64,000 bases of DNA from Lutraria lutraria (Eukaryota > Mollusca > Bivalvia > Venerida > Mactridae): assembly GCA_964023205.1 (NCBI GenBank), contig OZ026834.1:32340756-32404755 (forward strand), in the 5' to 3' direction. Under the pieces are notes generated by a model. The model made no database searches, was not told the origin of the DNA, and worked only from the letters and a program-made list of their open reading frames with translations. Positions 1 to 12,518 of the stretch are shown piece after piece. A program made the translations under genes and the position numbers. Position 1 is the first letter of the stretch; every line of letters starts with the position of its first letter.

Positions 1-253
1 ATCATTTTGTACATATACCTTACACATGGATGAAAACTACTTAGAATGCTCCTAATCTACAATGCTAAACAGATCACATAGACCAAATGATTGACAAATG
101 GAAGCAAGCAGACAACTGACACATTCAACAGCACCAATAAAAGTACAGATGTCAAGAAGCAAAAGTATTTACATTAGGATGGTGTGCAGCAAACGTTGAC
201 CCCGACCATGGCAACCTTTGAGACAAAGATCTTGCCGACAATCTGTGCGCTGA

Positions 254-480
254 TCATCCTCTGCATGGGGCTGTTTTTCCCTTGACGGTGTCCGGGTACT
301 TATCAGTACTTGCTCTCAAAAACAACCAGCTCACATTGCATACATGATGAAATTCACACGTAAACATAAAATGCAAAAAGTACAGAGTTAAACTAAGGGC
401 ATCACAAAAACGTTCAAATTTAGATGTTAAATGTAGTGAAGTACATAAAGAACATAACATTCAAAAGAGAAGGACAACCA
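254..480 (-). repeat. Diverged edge copy of the satellite cassette
   Basis: The stretch around 305-420 resembles the cassette that recurs at about 2017, 4118, 5717, 7401 and 9093: it shares the core TGCTCTCAAAAACAACCAGC and the following tract. The similarity stops abruptly near position 305. Left of that (190-300) the minus strand reads an open segment ending in a TAA near 173-175, with hydrophobic residues (IVGKIF, VAMVGV) and a Cys pair just before the stop. I do not recognise it. It could be the last exon of a transcript that crosses the array or a chance ORF. No splice acceptor is convincing. Confidence 0.4.
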
Positions 481-1690
481 AAGTTCATATACAAAGAGAA
501 TCACAGACAGGTTCAAATATCAGTTAAGGAAATGTTAAGTTATAGGGAGGGCATCACATATATACACAAAAACAAGGTCAACTAAAGTTAGTAAACAAAG
601 AGAATCACATACAGGTTCAAATATCAGTTAAGGAAATGTTAAGTTATAGGGAGGGCATCACATATATATACACAAAAACAAGGTCGACTAAAGTTAGTAA
701 ACAAAGAGAATCACATACAAGTTCAAATATCAGTTAAGGAAATGTTAGTTATAGGGAGGGCATCACATATATACACAAAAACAAGGTCGACTAAAGTTAG
801 TAAACAAAGAAAATCACATACAAGTCCAAATATAAGTTATATAAGCAAATGTTAGTTATAGAGAGGGCCTCACATATATACACAAAAACACTGTCGACTA
901 AAGTTAGTAAACAAAGAGAATCACATACAAGTCCAAATATAAGTTAAGCAAATGTTACTTATAGGGAGGGCATCACATATATACACAAAAACAAGGTCAA
1001 CTAAAGTTAGTAAACAAAGAGAATCACATACAAGTCCAAATATAAGTTAAGCAAATGTTAGTTATAGGAAGGGCATCACATAAACACAAAAACAAGGTCG
1101 ACTAAAGTTAGTATACAAAGAGAATCACATACAAGTCCAAATAGCTGTTAAGCAAATGTGAGTTATAGGGAGGGCATCACATATATACACAAAAACAAGG
1201 TCAACTAAAGTTAGTAAACAAAGAGAATCGCATACAAGTCCAAATATAAGTTAAGCAAATGTTAGTTACAGGGAGGGCATCACATATATTCACTAAAACA
1301 AGGTCGACTAAAGTTAGTATACAAAGAGAATCACATACAAGTCCAAATATAAGTTAAGCAAATGTTAGTTATAGGGAGGGCATCACATATATACACAAAA
1401 ACCAAGGTCTACTAATGTTAGTATACAAAGAGAATCACAAAGAAGTCCAAATATAAGTTAAGCAAATGTTAGTTATAGGGAGGGCATCACATATATACAC
1501 AAGAAACAAGGTCTACTAATGTTAGTATACAAAGAGAATCACAAAGAAGTCCAAATATAAGTTAAGCAAATGTTAGTTATAGGGAGGGCATCACGTAACA
1601 TATATACAAAATCAAAGTCGACTTAGAGTTAGTAAACACAGCAACACATACAAGGTCAAATAGAATGTTAGTTAAAGAGAGGGCATCATA
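480..1690. repeat. 103-bp tandem satellite, block A
   Basis: Back-to-back copies of a 103-bp unit marked by AAGGTCGACTAAAGTTAG, then a GAGAATCACATACAAGTCC-like stretch, then GGGAGGGCATCACATATATA. Spacing between successive GGTCGAC motifs is 103 bp with small indels. The unit is 1 mod 3 long, so no reading frame can run through successive copies, and it contains no long ORF. Copies in this block are the most varied in the region (GTCGAC, GTCAAC and GTCTAC versions). Confidence 0.9.
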
Positions 1691-2160
1691 AATACATACA
1701 AAAAGAAGGTCGACCACAGAATAAGATGCACAAGAAGAGATAGTGAGACTGAAAGTTTGGCTCGGTGTAAGAAGGGCAGGGACGCCGTACCCCTGTAGTG
1801 TTAAGAATAACACTCACCTACCCAATTATACATTATTAAAGGTATCATGAAACAAGGAAAAGTAAATATCAGCTACATAAATATTATTAGGAAGATTTGT
1901 TCACTCACCTAAGCAAACCCCCTGAAGTGACGAGAAAGGTAAACACATTCCGTCACACGGCATTCTTGTTTCCTACCAGAAGTCGAACGTTTCTTACCAG
2001 AATCGACCGAATCTTCACTTGCTCTCAAAAAACAACCAGCTCCCATTCCATACATGATGCAAACACACACGTCACCATGAACTGCAAAAAGTACTGTGTT
2101 AAACAAAGGACATCACAAAAACGTTCAAATATAGATGTTAAATGTAGTTAAACACATAAA
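1691..2160. repeat. Satellite cassette, copy 1
   Basis: A non-satellite block between two runs of 103-bp units. It is richer in GC than the units and recurs in every round. On the minus strand it has a segment with a TTAG|GTGAGTG donor at 1908/1907 and a CTACAG|GG acceptor at 1794-1793, enclosing a 116-bp candidate intron. A 65-codon minus ORF ends at the donor (its TAG stop overlaps the splice junction), and an 84-codon ORF lies on the plus strand. Neither matches a family I know. Confidence 0.75.
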
Positions 2161-3790
2161 GGACGACCACAGTTCATGAACAAAGAGCATAACATACAAG
2201 TCTGAACATAAATTAAGCAAATGTTAGTTATAGAGTGGGCATCATTTATACAAATATATATACAAAACAAAGTCGACTATGGTCAGTAAACAAAGAGCAA
2301 CACATACAAGTCCAAATATAAGTTAAGGAAATGTTAGTTATAGGGTGGGAATCACATATATACACAAAAACAAGGTCGACTAATGTTAGTAAGCAAAGAG
2401 AATCACATACAAGTCCAAATATAAGTTAAGCAAATGTTAGTTATAGGGAGGGCATCACATATATACACAAAAACAAGGTCGACTAAAGTTAGTAAGCAAA
2501 GAGAATCACATACAGGTCCAAATAGAAGTTAAGCAAATGTTAGTTAAAGGGAGGGCATCACATATATACACAAAAACAAGGTCGACTAAAGTTAGTATAC
2601 ATAGAGAATCACATACAAGTCCAAATATCAGTTAGTAAATGTTAATTATAGGAAGGGCATCACATATATACACAAAAACAAGGTCGACTAAAGTTAGTAT
2701 ACATAGAGAATCACATACAAGTCCAAATATATGTTAAGCAAATGTTAGTTATAGGGAGGGCATCACATATATTCACTAAAACAAGGTCGACTAAAGTTAG
2801 TATACATAGAGAATCACATACAAGTCCAAATATATGTTAAGCAAATGTTAGTTATAGGGAGCGCATCACATATATACACAAAAACAAGGTCGACTAAAGT
2901 TAGTATACATAGAGAATCACATACAAGTCCAAATATATGTCAAGCAAATGTTAGTTATAGGGAGGGCATCACATATATACACAAAAACAAGGTCGACTAA
3001 AGTTAGTATACATAGAGAATCACATACAAGTCCAAATATATGTCAAGCAAATGTTAGTTATAGGGAGGGCATCACATATATTCACTAAAACAAGGTCGAC
3101 TAAAGTTAGTATACATAGAGAATCACATACAAGTCCAAATATATGTTAAGCAAATGTTAGTTATAGGGAGGGCATCACATATATTCACTAAAACAAGGTC
3201 GACTAAAGTTAGTATACATAGAGAATCACATACAAGTCCAAATATATGTTAAGCAAATGTTAGTTATAGGGAGCGCATCACATATATACACAAAAACAAG
3301 GTCGACTAAAGTTAGTATACATAGAGAATCACATACAAGTCCAAATATATGTTAAGCAAATGTTAGTTATAGGGAGGGCATCACATATATTCACTAAAAC
3401 AAGGTCGACTAAAGTTAGTATACAAAGAGAATCACATACAAGTCCAAATATAAGTTAAGCAAATGTTAGTTATAGGGAGGGCATCACATATATACACAAA
3501 AACCAAGGTCTACTAATGTTAGTATACAAAGAGAATCACAAAGAAGTCCAAATATAAGTTAAGCAAATGTTAGTTATAGGGAGGGCATCACATATATACA
3601 CAAGAAACAAGGTCTACTAATGTTAGTATACAAAGAGAATCACAAAGAAGTCCAAATATAAGTTAAGCAAATGTTAGTTATAGGGAGGGCATCACGTAAC
3701 ATATATACAAAATCAAAGTCGACTTAGAGTTAGTAAACACAGCAACACATACAAGGTCAAATAGAATGTTAGTTAAAGAGAGGGCATCAT
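2160..3790. repeat. 103-bp tandem satellite, block B
   Basis: About 15 to 16 units of the 103-bp repeat, judged from the span. Several consecutive units share a private variant (GTATACATAGAG and AAATATATGTT in place of GTATACAAAGAG and AAATATAAGTT). This shows that stretches of two or three units have been copied together. It is the longest of the five blocks. Confidence 0.9.
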
Positions 3791-4260
3791 AAATACATAC
3801 AAAAAGAAGGTCGACCACAGAATAAGATGCACAAGAAGAGATAGTGAGACTGAAAGTTTGGCTCGGTGTAAGAAGGGCAGGGACGCCGTACCCCTGTAGT
3901 GTTAAGAATAACACTCACCTACCCAATTATACATTATTAAAGGTATCATGAAACAAGGAAAAGTAAATATCAGCTACATAAATATTATTAGGAAGATTTG
4001 TTCACTCACCTAAGCAAACCCCCTGAAGTGACGAGAAAGGTAAACACATTCCGTCACACGGCATTCTTGTTTCCTACCAGAAGTCGAACGTTTCTTACCA
4101 GAATCGACCGAATCTTCACTTGCTCTCAAAAAACAACCAGCTCCCATTCCATACATGATGCAAACACACACGTCACCATAAACTGCAAAAAGTACTGTGT
4201 TAAACAAAGGACATCACAAAAACGTTCAAATATAGATGTTAAATGTAGTTAAACACATAA
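3791..4260. repeat. Satellite cassette, copy 2
   Basis: Nearly identical to copy 1 at an offset of 2101 bp. The region from about 1321 to 2640 matches 3422 to 4741 with only a few single-base differences, for example TCACCATGAAC against TCACCATAAAC. The minus-strand donor and acceptor of the candidate 116-bp intron are unchanged. Confidence 0.8.
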
Positions 4261-5390
4261 AGGACGACCACAGTTCATGAACAAAGAGCATAACATACAA
4301 GTCTGAACATAAATTAAGCAAATGTTAGTTATAGAGTGGGCATCATTTATACAAATATATATACAAAACAAAGTCGACTATGGTCAGTAAACAAAGAGCA
4401 ACACATACAAGTCCAAATATAAGTTAAGGAAATGTTAGTTATAGGGTGGGAATCACATATATACACAAAAACAAGGTCGACTAATGTTAGTAAGCAAAGA
4501 GAATCACATACAAGTCCAAATATAAGTTAAGCAAATGTTAGTTATAGGGAGGGCATCACATATATACACAAAAACAAGGTCGACTAAAGTTAGTAAGCAA
4601 AGAGAATCACATACAGGTCCAAATAGAAGTTAAGCAAATGTTAGTTACAGGGAGGGCATCACATATATACACAAAAACAAGGTCGACTAAAGTTAGTATA
4701 CATAGAGAATCACCTACAAGTCCAAATATCAGTTAGTAAATGTTAATTATAGGAAGGGCATCACATATATACACAAAAACAAGGTCGACTAAAGTTAGTA
4801 TACATAGAGAATCACATACAAGTCCAAATATATGTTAAGCAAATGTTAGTTATAGGGAGGGCATCACATATATTCACTAAAACAAGGTCGACTAAAGTTA
4901 GTATACATAGAGAATCACATACAAGTCCAAATATATGTTAAGCAAATGTTAGTTATAGGGAGGGCATCACATATATTCACTAAAACAAGGTCGACTAAAG
5001 TTAGTATACAAAGAGAATCACATACAAGTCCAAATATAAGTTAAGCAAATGTTAGTTATAGGGAGGGCATCACATATATACACAAAAACCAAGGTCTACT
5101 AGTGTTAGTATACAAAGAGAATCACAAAGAAGTCCAAATATAAGTTAAGCAAATGTTAGTTATAGGGAGGGCATCACATATATACACAAGAAACAAGGTC
5201 TACTAATGTTAGTATATAATGTTAGTATACAAAGAGAATCACAAAGAAGTCCAAATATAAGTTAAGCAAATGTTAGTTATAGGGAGGGCATCACGTAACA
5301 TATATACAAAATCAAAGTCGACTTAGAGTTAGTAAACACAGCAACACATACAAGGTCAAATAGAATGTTAGTTAAAGAGAGGGCATCATA
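4261..5390. repeat. 103-bp tandem satellite, block C
   Basis: About 11 units of the same 103-bp repeat by span. Unit order mirrors the start and end of block B but with fewer of the TATACATAGAG-type units in the middle, as expected if whole units were lost or gained by unequal exchange. One unit near 5208-5230 carries a short internal duplication of GTTAGTATA. Confidence 0.9.
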
Positions 5391-5860
5391 AATACATACA
5401 AAAAGAAGGTCGACCACAGAATAAGATGCACAAGAAGAGATAGTGAGACATAAAGTTTGGCTCGGTGTAAGAAGGGCAGGGACGCCGTACCCCTGTAGTG
5501 TTACGAATAACACCCACCTACCCAATTATACATTATTCAAGGTATCATGAAACAAGGAAAAGTAAATATCAGCTACATAAATATTATTAGGAAGATTTGT
5601 TCACTCACCTAAGCAAACCCCCTGAAGTGACGAGAAAGGTAAACACATTCCGTCACACGGCATTCTTGTTTCCTACCAGCAGTCGAACGTTTCTTACCAG
5701 AATCAACCGAATCTTCACTTGCTCTCAAAAAACAACCAGCTCCCATTCCATACATGATGCAAACACACACGTCACCATAAACTGCAAAAAGTACTGTGTT
5801 AAACAAAGGACATCACAAAAACATTCAAATATAGATGTTAAATGTAGTTAAACACATAAA
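5391..5860. repeat. Satellite cassette, copy 3
   Basis: Third copy of the cassette, 1599 bp after copy 2. It differs from copies 1 and 2 at scattered single bases. In the 65-codon minus frame these give both silent changes (GTC to GTT) and replacements (TCT to GCT), so there is no clear sign of coding constraint. The candidate intron borders are intact. Confidence 0.8.
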
Positions 5861-7075
5861 GGACGACCACAGTTCATGAACAAAGAGCATAACATACAAG
5901 TCTGAACATAAATTAAGCAAATGTTAGTTATAGAGTGGGCATCATTTATATACATATATATACAAAACAAAGTCGACTATGGTCAGTAAACAAAGAGCAA
6001 CACATACAAGTCCAAATATAAGTTAAGGAAATGTTAGTTATAGGGTGGGAATCACATATACACAAAAACAAGGTCGACTAATGTTAGTAAGCAAAGAGAA
6101 TCACATACAAGTCCAAATATAAGTTAAGCAAATGTTAGTTATAGGGAGGGCATCACATATATACACAAAAACAAGGTCGACTAATATTAGTAAGCAAAGA
6201 GAATCACATACAGGTCCAAATATAAGTTAAGCAAATGTTAGTCACAGGGAGGGCATCACATATATACACAAAAACAAGGTCGACTAAAGTTAGTAAGCAA
6301 AGAGAATCACATACAGGTCCAAATATAAGTTAAGCAAATGTTAGTTACAGGGAGGGCATCACATATATACACAAAAACAAGGTCGACTAAAGTTAGTAAG
6401 CAAAGAGAATCACATACAGGTCCAAATATAAGTTAAGCAAATGTTAGTCACAGGGAGGGCATCACATATACACAAAAACAAGGTCGACTAAAGTTAGTAA
6501 GCAAAGAGAATCACATACAGGTCCAAATATAAGTTAAGTAAATGTTAGTTATAGGAAGGGCATCACATATATACACAAAAACAAGGTCGACTAAAGTTAG
6601 TATACATAGGGAATCACATACAAGTCCAAATATCAGTTAAGTAAATGTTAATTATAGGAAGGGCATCACATATATACACAAAAACAAGGTCGACTAAAGT
6701 TAGTATACATAGAGAATCACATACAAGTCCAAATATATGTTAAGCAAATGTTAGTTATAGGGAGGGCATCACATATATTCACTAAAACAAGGTCGACTAA
6801 AGTTAGTATACAAAGAGAATCACATACAAGTCCAAATATAAGTTAAGCAAAATTAATGTGAGTTATAGGGAGGGCATCACATATATACACAAAAACCAAG
6901 GTCTACTAATGTTAGTATACAAAGAGAATCACAAAGAAGTCCAAATATAAGTTAAGCAAATGTTAGTTATAGGGAGGGCATCACATATACATATATACAA
7001 AATCAAAGTCGACTTATAGTAAACACAGCAACACATACAAGGTCAAATAGAATGTTAGTTATAGAGAGGGCATCA
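5861..7075. repeat. 103-bp tandem satellite, block D
   Basis: About 12 units by span. It contains a local run of near-identical units of the type GTAAGCAAAGAG with CATACAGGTCC (about 6180-6540), a sign of recent local amplification. A few units have lost four bases of the ATATATACAC tract. Confidence 0.9.
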
Positions 7076-7545
7076 TAAATACATACAAAAAGGTCAACCA
7101 CAGAATAAGATGCACAAGAAGAGATAGTGAGACTGAAAGTTTGGCTCGGTGTAAGAAGGGCAGGGACGCCGTACCCCTGTAGTGTAACGAATAACACCCA
7201 CCTACCCAATTATACATTATTAAAGGTATCATGAAACAAGGAAAAGTAAATATCAGCTACATAAATATTATTAGGAAGATTTGTTCACTCACCTAAGCAA
7301 ACCCCCTGAAGTGACGAGGAAGGTAAACACATTCCGTCACACGGCATTCTTGTTTCCTACCAGAAGTCGAACGTTTCTTACCAGAATCAACCGAATCTTC
7401 ACTTGCTCTCAAAAAACAACCAGCTCCCATTCCATACATGATGCAAACACATACATCACCATAAACTGCAAAGAGTACTGTGTTAAACAAAGGACATCAC
7501 AAAAACGTTCAAATATAGATGTTAAATGTAGTTAAACACATAAAG
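7076..7545. repeat. Satellite cassette, copy 4
   Basis: Fourth copy, 1684 bp after copy 3, with a short deletion in the AGTCGACTT part and a GACGAGGAAGG variant near the candidate donor. The GT-AG pair of the 116-bp minus-strand intron is kept. Confidence 0.8.
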
Positions 7546-8760
7546 GACGACCACAGTTCATGAACAAAGAGCATAACATACAAGTCTGAACATAAATTAA
7601 GCAAATGTTAGTTATAGAGTTGGCATCATTTATATACATATATATACAAAACAAAGTCGACTATGGTCAGTAAACAAAGAGCAACACATACAAGTCCAAA
7701 TATAAGTTAAGGAAATGTTAGTTATAGGGTGGGAATCACATATATACACAAAAACAAGGTCGACTAAAGTTAGTAAGCAAAGAGCATCACATACAAGTCC
7801 AAATATCAGTTAAGTAAATGTTAGTTATAGGGAGGGCATCACATATATACACAAAAACAAGGTCGACTAATGTTAGTAAACAAAGAGAATCACATACAAG
7901 TCCAAATATAAGTTAAGCAAATGTTAGTTACAGGGAGGGCATCACATATATACACAAAAACAAGGTCGACTAAAGTTAGTAAGCAAAGAGAATCACATAC
8001 AGGTCCAAATATAAGTTAAGCAAATGTTAGTTACAGGGAGGGCATCACATATATACACAAAAACAAGGTCGACTAAAGTTAGTAAACAAAGAGCATCACA
8101 TACAAGTCCAAATATCAGTTAAGTAAATGTTAGTAATAGGGAGGGCATCACATATATACACAAAAACAAGGTCGACTAAAGTTAGTATACATAGAGAATC
8201 ACATACAAGTCCAAATATATGTTAAGCAAATGTTAGTTATAGGGAGGGCATCACATATATACACTAAAACAAGGTCGACTAAAGTTAGTATACAAAGAGA
8301 ATCACATACAAGTCCAAATATAAGTTAAGCAAATGTTAGTTATAGGGAGGGCATCACATATATTCACTAAAACAAGGTCGACTAAAGTTAGTATACATAG
8401 AGAATCACATACAAGTCCAAATATATGTTAAGCAAATGTTAGTTATAGGGAGCGCATCACATATATACACAAAAACAAGGTCGACTAAAGTTAGTATACA
8501 TAGAGAATCACATACAAGTTCAAATATAAGTTAAGCAAATGTTAGTTATGGGGAGGGCATCACATATATACATAAAAACAAGGTCGACTAAAGTTAGTAT
8601 ACTAAGAGAATCACATACAAGTCCAAATATCAGTTAAGTAAATGTTAGTTATAGGGAGGGCATCACATATACATATATACAAAATCAAAGTCGACTAGAG
8701 TTAGTAAACAAACAGCAACACATACAAGTCCAAAAAGAATGTTAGTTATAGAGAGGGCAT
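7546..8760. repeat. 103-bp tandem satellite, block E
   Basis: About 12 units of the 103-bp repeat, mixing the unit types seen in blocks B and D. It is the last block before the array decays to the right. Confidence 0.9.
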
Positions 8761-9450
8761 CATAAATACATAAAAAAAGAAGGTCGACCACAGAATAAGA
8801 TGCACAAGAAGAGATAGTGAGACTGAAAGTTTGGCTCGGTGTAAGAAGGGCAGGGACGCCATACCCTGTAGTGTCACAAATAACACCCACCTACCCTATT
8901 ACACATTATTAAAGGTACCATGAAACAAGGAAAAGTAAATATCAGCTACATAAATATTATTAGGAAGTTTTGTTCACTCACCTAAGCAAACCACCTGATG
9001 TGACAAGAAAGGTAAACACATTCCGTCACACGGCATTCTTGTTTCCTACCAGAAGTCAAACGTTTCTTACCAGAATCAACCGAATCTTCACTTGCTCTCA
9101 AAAGCAACCAGCTCCCATTCAATACATGATGCAAACACACACGTCACCATAAACTGCAAAAAAAAGTACTGAGTTAAACAAAGGACATCACAAAAACGTT
9201 CACATATAGATGTTAAATATAGTTAAACACATAAAGAACATCACATTTAAAAGACGAAGACGACCACAGTTCATGAACAAAGAGCATCACATACATCCCC
9301 AAAATAAGTTCAGCAAAAGTTAGATATACAGAGAATGCATGCATACATACAAAAAGAAGGTTAACCTGAGTTAACCAAAGTGTTAGTGATGCAAAATACA
9401 TGTCCAAAAACAAGATCAGCTAAAATGAGTAAAGTTTAAGAGTGTAAAGA
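8761..9450. repeat. Satellite cassette, copy 5, and degenerate right edge
   Basis: The most diverged full cassette, about 1692 bp after copy 4. It is followed by degraded satellite-like sequence (AAAGAGCATCACATACAT, AGAATGCATGCATACAT) that fades out near 9450. A weakly similar stretch (CTGAAACAAGGAGAAACAAA, then ATAAATATTGTTAG) persists at about 9470-9520. The candidate minus-strand donor is still present, and the acceptor side still reads CTACAG. Confidence 0.75.
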
Positions 9451-9672
9451 TAGGAAACTTCAATAGGAATCCCCTGAAACAAGGAGAAACAAATACACAT
9501 TGCATAAATATTGTTAGAAAAGTACAGTTCTCCAAAATGCATTAATCCCTCAGAAAAAGGTAAAATGTACCATTACAGGTGCATTTATTAGGGAAGATTT
9601 GGTAAGTACCAAAGAAAGCAATTTACAGCATAATCATCATTAAATAGAGTGTAAAACTATCAAGCAACTCAC

Positions 9673-10728
9673 CATTTTTGTCATTTATCTCTTCAACAGG
9701 TGGAACTACTTCAGTCATATGTTTGTATGTTTTTGCTCGAACTATTTCTGACAACAACTTTATTTCACTGGATGGAATTATTTCTGTCATCTTCTTCTTC
9801 ATCAAGTGGAATAAGTGAGGTCTTGAACCATAAAAATAGGCAAGTGAAAGGTTATAGGGCATGAATACATCACTAATTAATAAAAGCAAGCACAACTGTA
9901 CTTTACCATTTATTCACAAATATGACAATGCTTGGTAACAATGAGTCTACAAAATTGAGCTAGAAGTTCAAAATGAAAGATTCCTCACACTGAATATCAA
10001 TTTAAGCAGTATCAGTCAAAAATTAACATCAGACATGTGAAAAAAGCTCAATTAAAAAATATATCCCCAGAGAATGACAAAAATTAATACTTACATCATC
10101 ATTGGGTAAAATCTATTCTTCGCCTTTTATTACTGCTGTAATCACTACAGTGTATCCATCAGATATCAAGGTGTACATTTCAATCAACTGAAAAATTAAC
10201 AAAATTTAGGCATAAATTGTTGTATATTACATGTCTTTCCTGATATCAGTCAACACAATTAAGACTAAAAGCTCCAAGTACACTCAACAACTCACATTGT
10301 ATCTGCTTGCATGAGTACCCCACCCACTAACAAATAATTAAATGTACATGTATCTTATTTTAAACAACTGCAATCTTCTTCTTAAAAATGTATTGACAAT
10401 TACTCTAATTGTTATCAGAAAACACAAAAACATGGTTTCTAATAATTCAAATTGATGAATAAATAATGTCTGGAAATTTTGAATAACAAATATTGCTCGG
10501 AATTGAATCAGTCTCTGAAATTCTTTATCCCGTAGAGGTACAAATTATTTAGTGTGCTAAGATACATCAACAAACATACCATAAACAACACAAACATTTA
10601 CTTAAATTAAACATTCAAATCAGAAAATAAACGAAATAATAATAATCATACCTGAGACAAATTGACTTCTGTCCTTCTAGAATACCAACAACTTTGTGCG
10701 GTCTTTTGCGCGCGACGTTATGGTTCAT
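9673..10728 (-). other. Exon-like segments of an unidentified transcript
   Basis: Three segments on the minus strand have good splice signals. One at about 10728-10652 and upstream lies in a CpG-bearing tract and ends CTCAG|GTATGA. One at 10187-10095 starts after TTTTTCAG and ends GATGAT|GTAAGT. One at 9821-9673 ends AAATG|GTGAGT. The third is open throughout in one frame (149 nt; residues such as KKKMTEII and TYKHMTEVVPPVEEI). Joining all three does not give one frame: from the ATG at 10728 the reading stops at the first codon of the second segment, and the frame that is open there stops at TAG before the donor. It may be a non-coding RNA, a pseudogene, or a gene whose exons I have not joined correctly. 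Confidence 0.3.
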
Positions 10729-10799
10729 GGAGTTGAACTCGCTGGCACTCGTCCCTCCATAATACTTTCAAGACAGTAAGCGGGAACCAAAAAGAAATC

Positions 10800-12518
10800 A
10801 CTCTATAAAATCCGTGCAACATACCTGAAATTTACTGTGCCTGCAGGCGATAATCTTTATTGTCCTTTTTCACAATGGATTTTTAGACTGTCAAAAGCTT
10901 TAAGAATAGTGAACCGAAAATTATTAAAAACAAAATACCTTTGTGGCAGAACTTACTTATATATTAAATTAATTGTACTTTTCAACATCTAGGCTTAAAA
11001 CGAATTGTTATTACATCATGTCCGTTTTTATTCTACACAAATAGATTCAAACACTTTACATAGTATGCAAACAATCATTCCATAATACTGTCAACATTAT
11101 CTAGTCATTGGGGTGTCCAGGGTGTTTGAATTGAATTACTCACTTTATATATTTAAAATCACATTGTCTATAACCATCAGTTTGTGTGTTTATACACTGT
11201 ACATGTACTGTGTCATTCAAAAATAGTGTATCATGAAATTCTCATGATTTCTCTCCCAAAAAAGGATATACATGTATATACATGTATAAGGAGACAGCAT
11301 TGGTCATTTCGTTGTTGGCTTGCCGATATTCACAAGGCAGATTTTATCTCTTGTTCGAGTAAACCACTTCCAGTTAAACTCATGGTAGTGTTTTGTTTTG
11401 GCCAGGATTCGAAATTCACAGACAAAATTATTATATTTCTTTTCTTCTAAATTCATGGTCTTTATGTAAAATTAAACTAGGTTAGGTTAGAATTGTTGCA
11501 ATGAGTATTCATTTTATTTACTGTCCACCTTGATTATCGTTATCTATACAACTTGTTTCAATTCTAATATTAATTAATATTGTGGCAACTTGTAAATAGA
11601 AAGCAAAACATAAGTAAACCCAGAAACTATGTCGTTACACTGAATCTATATTATTTAGTTGCTAGTTGGATTATTAGTGACGATTTAGATCCAGTGTCAG
11701 GGGCGTAGCTTGCCCTAAAATAATGTGTTGTCACCTTTCTGAAGGGGGTGGGGCATCCCCTCGGACTGTAGATTGCCGCATACGCATTGTGGGGCATTTT
11801 CATTTATCAAATGATTTTCCGCGAAAGTTGCAAAACTTTGTAAGAACTATATGTATATTGACGTTCATAAGAAACACCTCATCCCCTGGAGGATGAAGAT
11901 TTAGCAATGGAGGGTCAACATTTTATTTTACACTGACACATTCTCATATGTTCTCTTTATAGTTTTCATCGACGGACACATTCATAATATTTTACTACAC
12001 GGTCATGTGTTTCCATGACTCGATCTTCCAAACCAAGAAAATTTGTGTTTCTTTTTGTCTGTCATGAGATGCAGACGTGTCTTCTAAATATATACTCCGT
12101 ACATGCATTAATACGAAATCAGTCGTAAAAAAGACAACCAACAACATAATATACGCACACAACTTTTTATTACATGTATTGATTTAGAAGTGTTTATGTA
12201 TGCAACTGTTGATCAACATCATCGCAAACATTAACAACATAAACAACATAAAAATGTGAATAAGAATGTGAAGTAATTTTGGGGACCTGAAACGAAAGAA
12301 TGAAAATTTGAATTATAAAAATGTCCAGTTATTTTTTCTTAAAAAATTAATCTAAATAAATCAGCTTAAATTATTATATGACTTTAAGAAATTATTTATG
12401 TTGAATATTCCCTAACAATATCATTTGGAAAGGTTTACTGCCAATATACAATGTACATATGCATAATTTATTTTGCGATCAGATCTTTACAGAATGGAAA
12501 AAACATGTAATCTTACAT
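10800..12518. other. Intergenic AT-rich stretch, no gene seen
   Basis: No exon-like segment could be supported. A CAGGGGCGTAGCTTGCCC motif at about 11698 resembles the end of a small hAT-type repeat, but no matching inverted end was found nearby. Confidence 0.4.

Noticed and set aside
1897..2151. 84-codon plus-strand ORF repeated in every cassette as a real gene
   Set aside because: No start context or domain is apparent, the fifth copy is truncated, and changes between copies do not favour silent sites. It follows from sequence identity of the cassette.
480..8760. CRISPR-like array of regular repeats
   Set aside because: Units are contiguous 103-bp repeats without unique spacers, in clearly eukaryotic DNA.
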